From JANQRV01 sp964533785 (GTDB taxonomy: Bacteria; Bacteroidota; Bacteroidia; Chitinophagales; Saprospiraceae): 16,334 bases of DNA. Under the pieces are notes generated by a model. The model saw only the letters and a program-made list of their open reading frames with translations, ran no database searches and had not been told where the DNA came from. The stretch spans positions 1-16,334 of the forward strand of contig CAZHNG010000139.1 of assembly GCA_964533785.1 (NCBI GenBank), written 5' to 3'. The translations under genes and the position numbers were made by a program. This document shows positions 1 through 6,299 of the stretch, piece after piece. How positions within the stretch are numbered: position 1 is the first letter of the stretch; every line of letters begins with the position of its first letter.

Positions 1-41
1 CGTCGCGCATATCGAAAAAATTCCCACCTCAAAAAACGCAT
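1..41 (-). CDS. Possible 5' end of a gene after tssB (partial)
   Basis: An ATG at 41-39 lies 19 nt downstream of the tssB stop on the same strand, and its frame stays open to the window edge (13 codons, beginning MRFLRWEFFRYAR). This does not resemble the start of a TssC that I know. A second ATG at 10-8 in another frame follows a GAGGTG-like tract and is an alternative. Too little sequence is present to identify either one; it is recorded only because the spacing suggests the operon continues leftward. Confidence 0.25.
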   Translation of the reverse strand, partial: MRFLRWEFFRYAR

Positions 42-60
42 TAACTTCTGGCGGCAACTA

Positions 61-537
61 CTAGTCTTCAGGATCCATTTCTTCTAGTTCCTGAATAAAT
101 TGGGCAATAGCATCGAGATATGCTTGCTTTGCCTCTGGGTCAGCCATCAGATTTCTCAATAGGATATTACTACGCAGTCGGTCGATAAAATCAGCATACA
201 TTTTTTTCTTCTCATCCGTTTCTCTCAAGAAATCAGATTGATTGATAATGCCTTCTTTACCAAAATCCATTAGGGAGTGGAATTCAAGTAATTCTTCAAC
301 GGGAGCACCATTTTCATCAGAAAGCTGTACCGTTTTGCTAGGTTTGAATTTATCGAAGATATCCTCTACGGTTTTGCAATCCTGGTGAAAAGTTGGTTCA
401 GGATCATCCTCATCCGTAAATTTCTGTATGTACATTACTCTATTGTTCGGAATTTCAGGCATGCCCTGTACGATATCATTTTCAATAAGCCAAGCACCCG
501 GCCAAATGATATCTCTATGATCTCTGAATTTTGCCAT
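61..537 (-). CDS. tssB: T6SS sheath small subunit TssB-like (T6SS-iii)
   Basis: A 158-aa protein that I read as the small subunit of the contractile type Vi sheath, which polymerises with TssC around the Hcp tube in the cytoplasm. The C-terminal two thirds follow the TssB pattern: an FDKFKP segment at about 61-66, an ELLEFHSLMDFG strand-turn at about 82-93 (compare the LxFxSLxDF signature of VipA/TssB), then QSDFLRE and a long helical stretch with regularly spaced L/R residues ending in an acidic tail. The first 50 residues are not recognisable to me. Start is ATG. It lies 27 nt downstream of the clpV stop on the same strand, so the two are probably co-transcribed; neighbouring ClpV, the sheath disassembler, strongly favours this call over a generic hypothetical. 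Similarity is from memory of Bacteroidota T6SS proteins, not a search. Confidence 0.75.
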   Translation of the reverse strand: MAKFRDHRDIIWPGAWLIENDIVQGMPEIPNNRVMYIQKFTDEDDPEPTFHQDCKTVEDIFDKFKPSKTVQLSDENGAPVEELLEFHSLMDFGKEGIINQSDFLRETDEKKKMYADFIDRLRSNILLRNLMADPEAKQAYLDAIAQFIQELEEMDPED

Positions 538-564
538 AGTTAAATTATCGTTTTATATGTTGAT

Positions 565-3069
565 TTACTGATTGGTAATCCAAGTTAGCTGCCCCTCTTC
601 ATCTAAATCTACATGGACGTGATCTCCCGCCTTAATTTCACCTTTGATGATCATTTTTGAAACGGGACGCGCCAATTGGCGGCGGATTTCACCGATCAAA
701 GGCCTTGCTCCAAATTCGGGATTAAATCCATCAAAAGCAACCTTTTCCTCAGCTTTTTCGCTGAGGGTGAGTTGTATACCCTGGTTTTCCAGAAGCCATG
801 CTAGTTTTTTTAGCTGAATCCTGAAAATTTGCAGGATACTGGACTCCGTTATTGGAGAAAAGGGCACGATGCTGTCGACGCGAGCGATGAATTCGGGGCG
901 GAAGTGCTTTTTCATCAAAGTTCTCAGCATTCCCTCATCTGGTACTCTTCCCTGGTTGAATTCACTAACTACCACTTCTTGTTCGATATTTGAAGTGAAC
1001 AAGATGATCGCATTAGAAAAATCCCCTTCCTTACCCAGCATATCCTTTACTTTACCTTCGTCCAAAATCTTCAAAAACACATCAAATATAGCTTTATCAG
1101 CTTTTTCAATTTCATCAAAAAGAACGATTGCGTACGACTTCTCCCTGATTTTGTTGACCAAAGGCCCTCCATTTTCATAACCTACATAGCCGGGAGGCGC
1201 CCCTAATAGCCCCGAACCGGAATGCTCTCCTTTAAACTCACTCATATCAAAACGGATCAGTGCAGTATCGTCGTTGAACAGCAGATTGGCCAGTGCTTTG
1301 GCCAGCTCTGTTTTTCCGGTACCAGTGGGTCCGAGGAAAAAGAATGACCCCACCGGTTTACCCGGCTCCCTGAGGCCGGCCCGGGCTTCTCTGACGGCTT
1401 CCGTAACTGCGTTTAAAGCATAAGACTGGCCAATTACTCTTTTACCCAGCTCATTCTCCATATTGAGCAACTTTTCCATTTCCTGGGTCTGGATCTTTCC
1501 GAGGGGAATACCGGTAGAATGTGATACCATCGAAGCAATATGCTGTGGCACGACCTGTTCGATCTCTATTTGAGCAATTTCTTTTATTTTGATCAATTTT
1601 TGCTGGAGATAGGCTTCATAATTACTCAAGTCATCCTTAGACAGGTTTTCTTCCTCCTCTAATTGGCCAATCAGAATTGGGCTAAGGCGATGATTGATCT
1701 GTCCCTCAAACCAAATGAGTTCTTTGAAATGAGTATTCTCTTCGGTCTCTTTTTTATTGCCTAACAATTCACTAAACTCTTTTTCCAGGTTTTCTATTAC
1801 TTCCATCGATCCTTCTCTCAGTAGTCGAATGGCAGCCATCGTTTTATCCATTAGATCCACTGCGGTATCCGGCAATGACCTTTCGTTGAAATATCTTTTT
1901 GCTAATTTGACCGCCTCTTCTATGGAATCTTCAATCATCTGTACCTCGTGATGCTCTTCATATTTTGGCAAAATAGCCTTGAGCATACGAATGGCTGCTT
2001 CTTCCTCTGGCTCTTCAACTCTTAGAACTTCGAAGCGACGGGCAAAAGCTTCGTCTTTTTCTATATACCTGCGGTATTCCTCAAAAGTAGTTGCACCAAT
2101 GACCTTAAGTTCCCCTCTGGCCAGATCCGGTTTAAGGAGGTTGACCGCACCTCCACCGGTCGATCCCTGGGTATCGGCCATAAGGGTATGAACCTCATCG
2201 ATAAAAAGAATATGCCGGTCAATGAGTTTTACTTCTTTGAGTACTTTTTTGAGCCGGTCTTCTAGTTCTCCTTTATAGGAGGCACCTGCAATCAAAGCTC
2301 CTACGTCCAGTTCTAGCAAAGTGGAATCCCTCAGGTTGTAGGGTACTTCGTTGTTGATAATATTAAGAGCGAAGCCATCGACAAGAGCTGTCTTTCCAAC
2401 TCCCGGTTCGCCAACGATAATGGCGTTTCGCTTGGTCCGGCGGGAAAGGATTTCACCAATCCTCCTGATTTCTGCCTCTCTCCCGATGATGGGATCGATT
2501 TTGCCTTCCCGGGCCAGCGCCGTTTTATCGATACAGAACTTATTGAGGTTTTGGAATTTTTTGGAATCGCTGAGTGCAGAACTGTCACCAAGTGCGCCTT
2601 CGGAAGCAGTCAATACCGAATCTGCTTGTATGCTGGAATTTCGTAAATAAAAGCCTAAAAGTTCGGGTTCGGTAACCGGAAATGACTTTAATTGCTCTTC
2701 AGTAAAAACCACGTGAGGGCGAGAAAGCGCAGTGAAAGCAGCAAAATTCGAAATTTGCGGTTCATTCAATTTCAAGCGGATCATATCCGCAACTTCCACT
2801 AGCTTGAGCATTCCTCTATCGGGCTCTAGCTCACTGGAAGCCTGCATCGCCTTTGGGAACATGGAAATACGTACATCGGCCCAATCTTTTATATAGGGCA
2901 CATCGACCCCGTAGCCCTCCAGTTGTTCAACGAGGCCAAATTGACTGTTCATCAATGCTTTTAGCAGGTGACAACCCGAAAAAACATGATGCCGATTTTC
3001 CTTCGCAATGCTTTTGGAAATCTCAATAGCAGCGATTAATTCTCCAGAATAGGGAAAAGATGGAAACAC
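565..3069 (-). CDS. clpV: ClpV/TssH AAA+ ATPase of T6SS
   Basis: An 834-aa double-AAA+ Hsp100 protein that would disassemble contracted sheath using ATP. Order: ClpN-type helical N-domain (about 1-150); AAA1 with Walker A GEPGVGKT at 220-227, pore loop ASYKGE at 263-268, Walker B ILFIDE at 287-292 and arginine finger FARRFE near 342; a middle region (about 420-505) that I judge shorter than in ClpB; AAA2 with Walker A GPTGTGKT at 580-587, pore loop GAPPGYVGY near 623, Walker B VLFDEIEKA near 649 and sensor-2 GARPL at 787. All ATPase motifs are intact. The start is GTG at 3069: an in-frame stop lies at 3108-3106 and no ATG lies between, and MFPSFPYSGEL aligns with the usual N-domain start. A housekeeping ClpB is the alternative, but the short linker, divergent N-domain and adjacent tssB-like gene favour ClpV. 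Confidence 0.88.
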   Translation of the reverse strand: MFPSFPYSGELIAAIEISKSIAKENRHHVFSGCHLLKALMNSQFGLVEQLEGYGVDVPYIKDWADVRISMFPKAMQASSELEPDRGMLKLVEVADMIRLKLNEPQISNFAAFTALSRPHVVFTEEQLKSFPVTEPELLGFYLRNSSIQADSVLTASEGALGDSSALSDSKKFQNLNKFCIDKTALAREGKIDPIIGREAEIRRIGEILSRRTKRNAIIVGEPGVGKTALVDGFALNIINNEVPYNLRDSTLLELDVGALIAGASYKGELEDRLKKVLKEVKLIDRHILFIDEVHTLMADTQGSTGGGAVNLLKPDLARGELKVIGATTFEEYRRYIEKDEAFARRFEVLRVEEPEEEAAIRMLKAILPKYEEHHEVQMIEDSIEEAVKLAKRYFNERSLPDTAVDLMDKTMAAIRLLREGSMEVIENLEKEFSELLGNKKETEENTHFKELIWFEGQINHRLSPILIGQLEEEENLSKDDLSNYEAYLQQKLIKIKEIAQIEIEQVVPQHIASMVSHSTGIPLGKIQTQEMEKLLNMENELGKRVIGQSYALNAVTEAVREARAGLREPGKPVGSFFFLGPTGTGKTELAKALANLLFNDDTALIRFDMSEFKGEHSGSGLLGAPPGYVGYENGGPLVNKIREKSYAIVLFDEIEKADKAIFDVFLKILDEGKVKDMLGKEGDFSNAIILFTSNIEQEVVVSEFNQGRVPDEGMLRTLMKKHFRPEFIARVDSIVPFSPITESSILQIFRIQLKKLAWLLENQGIQLTLSEKAEEKVAFDGFNPEFGARPLIGEIRRQLARPVSKMIIKGEIKAGDHVHVDLDEEGQLTWITNQ

Positions 3070-3210
3070 AAATTGGGAATTGAGGTTATCTAATATGTTT
3101 CGGTTTTACAATGGATAAAAATAATAAAATATTGTGGAAAAGGGAATAATCGGTGTTTTTTTGTCAAATGGGCGTTGTTTGAAAGATCAATTTGACAAGA
3201 ACTGCCTGAA
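3070..3210. promoter_or_regulatory. Divergent intergenic region with a 9-bp palindrome
   Basis: A 141-bp AT-rich spacer between the divergent clpV and EAD11 genes that must hold both promoters. TTGTCAAAT at 3161-3169 is perfectly repeated in inverse (ATTTGACAA) at 3190-3198 with a 20-nt spacer, ending 12 nt before the ATG at 3211. It could be an operator for a dimeric regulator or a hairpin in the leader. I could not place a convincing Bacteroidota TTG/TAnnTTTG promoter. Confidence 0.35.
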
Positions 3211-4032
3211 ATGAAAAATAAGAATGCTTATCTTGCGATTGCAACACGAATAGATTCATCATTAAGAGTAATCCTGAAAAATCCTCAGGTGAAAAAGACA
3301 CTCAACAAAATACGAACGGCTATCAGTAATAACGAAATTGAACTCGCTTTCAGAGAACTCAACGACATTTTAGGGTTAATGCGCTCTGAAACAATAGACG
3401 ATTTTGTTTTACTTAAAGCGCAGTGGAGAAAAACTCAATCCGACTTCAGACGAGGGCTTATTGATTACAAAACGCAAAATCATGCTAATAATAGCCTATT
3501 AAATTCCTTACTATCCATCGTTAATGAGCTGCAGGCAGACGAGTTTATTTTTAATATGCTTTTTGATTTGGAAGAAGCATTGTTTCAAAGAATGGCCTAC
3601 GTCAAGACAAAGGGATTAAAGGTCAAAGGACTATGGATAGATGATGTTCCCGTGAATAATCTATACGAAGTAAGATTATTGAATGCTACGGGTATAACTT
3701 TCGATATAGTGCTGAATTCCACTACTGCCCTCGAACTCCTTGCCCAAAATCAATATGAGCTGATCATTTCTGGATTGGGGCGACAAGGGAATAAAAATGC
3801 AGGCCTTACATTTCTGAATCAATTGGTGGAAAAAAGGCTAGACGTGCCCTTTATACTCTATGACTTACGATTGGAAGGAAACAGGAGCCTTCCCGATCGA
3901 GCATTTGGTATAACCGATACGCCCAATGAGTTGGTGCATTTGGTTTTGGATGTGAGGGGAAGGAAGTCAGGGCAATCGCATTTAAAAATAAGAATTAGCT
4001 TCGGAACAAAAAGATGTCCCTTTCTAAACTAG
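3211..4032 (+). CDS. EAD11-like/pseudo-receiver protein, 3' end altered by IS
   Basis: A 273-aa protein. Residues about 28-108 resemble effector-associated domain 11: a short helical repeat around LAFRELNDIL, then LLKAQWRKTQSDFRRGLID and a closing helix NSLLSIVNELQ. EADs act as adhesion adaptors that couple modules of bacterial conflict systems. Residues about 137-248 have a response-regulator fold pattern: GLWIDD with acidic pair D144-D145, YELIISGLGR, DVPFILYD and a terminal helix. The phospho-acceptor Asp expected after the central beta strand is Gly188 and the conserved Lys is not visible, so this is a pseudo-receiver. The last 21 residues (from S253) come from the inserted IS. Joining the two copies of the target site restores an ORF ending RGRKY-stop, 253 aa, so only the terminal Tyr was lost. 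It sits alone on the plus strand; a partner effector is not seen. Confidence 0.7.
   Translation: MKNKNAYLAIATRIDSSLRVILKNPQVKKTLNKIRTAISNNEIELAFRELNDILGLMRSETIDDFVLLKAQWRKTQSDFRRGLIDYKTQNHANNSLLNSLLSIVNELQADEFIFNMLFDLEEALFQRMAYVKTKGLKVKGLWIDDVPVNNLYEVRLLNATGITFDIVLNSTTALELLAQNQYELIISGLGRQGNKNAGLTFLNQLVEKRLDVPFILYDLRLEGNRSLPDRAFGITDTPNELVHLVLDVRGRKSGQSHLKIRISFGTKRCPFLN
3958..3967 (+). repeat. Target site duplication, left copy
   Basis: The 10-mer GGAAGGAAGT immediately outside the left inverted repeat is identical to 5142-5151 outside the right one. Ten bp fits the 8-10 bp duplications of the ISAs1 family. Confidence 0.92.
3968..3986 (+). repeat. IS terminal inverted repeat, left
   Basis: CAGGGCAATCGCATTTAAA, the exact reverse complement of 5123-5141. 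The match stops at the next base, so the perfect repeat is 19 bp. Confidence 0.95.
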
Positions 4033-5127
4033 GCAACCTATTTGATATATTTGAGTCCATCGAAGATCCGCGGCAATCAAGCGGTCATTTTCTTCATCCC
4101 TTGCCAGACTTAATCCTGTTGGTGATTACGGCCGTGATCTGTGGAGCTGATGAGTAGGCTAAGGTAGAGGAGTTCGTAAAAAGCCAGGAAGACTGGCTGC
4201 GGCAATACCGGCCTTTCCAGCATGGTATTCCCAGCCATGATACCTTGGGGCGGGTATTTGGGCGGTTGGCTCCCGAGCAATTTGAGCGTTGTTTTAGGCA
4301 ATGGACCCAGAGCTTGGCTGAACTTTATGCCGGGAGAAGCAATTGCGATTGACGGTAAAACCGTGCGGGGCAGCCATGAGCGCACGCAGGGCAAAGAGGC
4401 TATCCATCTGGTCAGCGCCTTTGCTACTGCTAATAACCTGGCTTTGGCTCAGGTTAAAGTGGATGATAAATCCAACGAAATAACAGCTATTCCCCTGTTG
4501 TTGGAGTTGCTGGAACTGGACGGCTTTACGGTCACCATTGATGCGATGGGCACTCAGAAAGCTATCGCCACAAAGATCGTCGAACAGCAGGCCGACTATG
4601 TACTGGCGCTGAAAGACAATCAGCCCACTTTGCTGGAAGAAGTTCAACACGCCTTCAAGCATATGCCTATGGCCTACTCGGGCGAGGAGGTGGATGCCGG
4701 GCATGGGCGAATCGAGCAACGACATTGCGAAGTCGTTACCGACCTGCGATTCGTAGATGAGGCTGCGAATTGGCCAAATCTGAATAGTATCATTCGCTTG
4801 GCCAGTAACCGAACGGATAAAGCCAGTGGCAAACAGACCACGCAAGTGCGATACTTTATCAGTTCACTTACTGATGGAAAGGCCATCGCCCAGGCTATCC
4901 GTACGCATTGGCACATTGAAAACCGCCTGCACTGGATATTGGAGGTCCAGTTTGGCGAAGATACTCAGCGCAAGCGCTAGGGAGCTTCGGCTCAGAACTT
5001 CGCCATCATTACTAAGGTCGCTCTGGGCCTTTTACAACGCGAGACTTCGCTGAAAAGGGGCATCGCCACCAAGAGGCTCAAAGCGGGGTGGGACCTCAAA
5101 TATCGACAAAAGGTCCTCAATCTTTAA
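4014..5127 (+). pseudogene. ISAs1-family DDE transposase, multiply disrupted
   Basis: The ATG at 4014 begins a typical H-repeat transposase (MSLSKLGNLFDIFESIEDPR). Three lesions break it. An in-frame TAG at 4155-4157 stands where the family usually has Trp after CGADE (a TGG to TAG change would explain it). An extra base near 4332-4338 shifts the frame by +1 (LYAG then GEAIAIDGK). A second TAG at 4978-4980 precedes an otherwise normal C-terminus (GASAQNFAI to KVLNL) that ends with TAA at 5125. The longest remaining ORF is 4222-4980. The DDE residues are still encoded: Asp at 4351 (AIDGKT), Asp at 4540 (TIDAMG), Glu at 4918 (HWHIENRLHW). With two stops the product cannot be active without recoding; assembly or sequencing error is the main alternative for the single-base changes. 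Confidence 0.88.
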
Positions 5128-5141
5128 ATGCGATTGCCCTG
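5123..5141 (+). repeat. IS terminal inverted repeat, right
   Basis: TTTAAATGCGATTGCCCTG, perfect reverse complement of the left terminus at 3968-3986. It overlaps the transposase TAA at 5125-5127. Confidence 0.95.
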
Positions 5142-5151
5142 GGAAGGAAGT
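5142..5151 (+). repeat. Target site duplication, right copy
   Basis: GGAAGGAAGT, identical to 3958-3967. The bases that follow (ATTGA) complete the original Tyr codon and TGA stop of the interrupted gene. Confidence 0.92.
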
Positions 5152-5225
5152 ATTGAAATGTAAGAGAATTGAAGTATTTCATTATAATGCCTAATCTTTA
5201 CTAGGTTCATGGTAGTGTCACAAAA

Positions 5226-5247
5226 AGTAAAAAATATTGCTTTTACT
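5226..5247 (-). terminator. AT-rich hairpin after the immunity gene
   Basis: Read on the minus strand, AGTAAAA and TTTTACT form a 7-bp stem around an 8-nt loop, followed by a T-rich tail, about 10 nt after the stop of the 196-aa gene. Placement suits a terminator for the effector operon, but the stem is short and weak. Confidence 0.35.
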
Positions 5248-5257
5248 ATTGCAGAAG

Positions 5258-5848
5258 CTAGTGCCCAAATGTGATCCATTGAAGACCACTATTAATACAT
5301 TTTTTTACTGCCCGTCGAAGAAAATAAATCGCTTCCAAATAGTCATTATATTCGTCATTTTCCCAGTCTAGTTGCTCTTTTCTAATTTGTATTTTTTCTA
5401 ATTCTTCACGATATAGTAACATTTTTGACTTGCTTAGTCCTCCGACTAAGGGAAAGTCCTTTAGAGGCATACTGAAATCGTAAATTGGTTCAAGTAAATC
5501 AAGAAGAGACAATGATACCTGATTTTTCAACATAGTTTTTTCAATTTCTTCGTTCACAGTTCCCAATTTGAAATAATCCCCTTCGGGTATCAAATTTGTG
5601 CCCCAAAACGCAACAATCGTAATTAAAGCATAGCCATAAGAATGGGTAGAATAATCTTTATACGGCCTACCCAAGATTATCGTTTCCAGAGCTTCCTGCA
5701 AGGAGATTTTCCATTCTTGACTTTGAGATTGGTATGTACTGTAAGAAGGTGATTCAATAATATACCTAATCAGCTTAGTATTACCCGAGCCAAAAGAAGA
5801 TTTAACATGCTCAATATCAACAGAATAAAATGAAAGAGTGACCCCCAT
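5258..5848 (-). CDS. Probable immunity protein, DUF7691-like
   Basis: A 196-aa soluble protein without signal peptide or membrane segment. Its N-terminus (MGVTLSFYSVDIEHVKSSFG, then SGN) resembles the DUF7691 family as I remember it, where a short beta strand ending in VD and a GSG(D/N) motif open the protein. The rest is mixed alpha/beta with a charged helix around residues 135-180. It starts with ATG 28 nt after the stop of the RHS toxin gene on the same strand. A small orphan-like gene directly 3' of an RHS C-terminal toxin is the standard position of the cognate immunity gene, so I infer that it binds and neutralises the nuclease domain in the cytoplasm. The base composition is AT-rich like the toxin end, consistent with joint exchange. 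The role rests on position; the family name is less certain. Confidence 0.72.
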   Translation of the reverse strand: MGVTLSFYSVDIEHVKSSFGSGNTKLIRYIIESPSYSTYQSQSQEWKISLQEALETIILGRPYKDYSTHSYGYALITIVAFWGTNLIPEGDYFKLGTVNEEIEKTMLKNQVSLSLLDLLEPIYDFSMPLKDFPLVGGLSKSKMLLYREELEKIQIRKEQLDWENDEYNDYLEAIYFLRRAVKKCINSGLQWITFGH

Positions 5849-5876
5849 ATGTTAATATCAATTTATGTAAGATAAT

Positions 5877-6299
5877 TTAGTACTGTGTCCAGCTAATGGA
5901 ATTATTCACAACTTTTCCAGTGTTCTGGTCTACTTGAGTGTGGCCTTGCCATGCTCCTTCCTGTAGATCTGCTTTAGTAAACTCTTCTCCCGACAATCCT
6001 GTATTTTTCGCAGATGATCCTACAAGTTTTACTTTTTGGCCACTTACAAAGAACTGTATCTGTCGATCAGTCAAGGTGGAAGAATTAGATTTTGATTCGA
6101 CAACACATACAATCTCTACTTTATTTCCTTTCTTTTTATATACAACAAAGTCAAATATCGTTGTGCCTGGGTGATTCTTAAATTTCCCCCAAACTTGTTG
6201 GGCAATTTCAAATCCATCTTTTTTCTTGAATTCTCGTCGTAATAATTCATATATCTTATCTTCTCCTGCATCACCGATTGTTTTACTGCAAACTGCCGC
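5877..6299 (-). other. C-terminal PD-(D/E)XK-type nuclease toxin domain
   Basis: The 140 residues after DPFGL. GDAGEDKI starts the first helix (E1329), TIFDFVVYK carries D1366 at the end of a strand, and VCVVESKS carries E1384 and K1386. This is the helix-E, D, ExK layout of the restriction-endonuclease fold, so the predicted activity is DNA cleavage in a competitor cell. The tail after about residue 1415 (GLSGEEF to SWTQY) is not assignable. Function is inferred from the motif, since I do not recognise a named Tox-REase family. Confidence 0.7.

Larger units (their letters stand above)
3968..5141 (+). mobile_element. ISAs1-family insertion sequence, 1174 bp
   Basis: A complete insertion sequence with perfect 19-bp terminal inverted repeats starting CAGGG, a perfect 10-bp flanking direct repeat, and one transposase reading frame of ISAs1 (H-repeat-associated) type. 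Length, terminus sequence and duplication size all agree with that family. It is inserted in the last codons of the EAD11/pseudo-receiver gene in the same orientation and supplies its new stop codon at 4030-4032. It is visibly GC-richer than the flanking DNA. Ends and duplication are undamaged although the transposase is not intact. Confidence 0.95.

Noticed and set aside
869..1180. Plus-strand frames across clpV
   Set aside because: They are antisense to a fully intact AAA+ gene with all motifs and have no recognisable content.
4294..4845. A 183-codon minus-strand frame inside the IS
   Set aside because: It is antisense to the transposase, whose family motifs (AIDGKT, TIDAMG, HWHIENRLHW) are clear on the plus strand.
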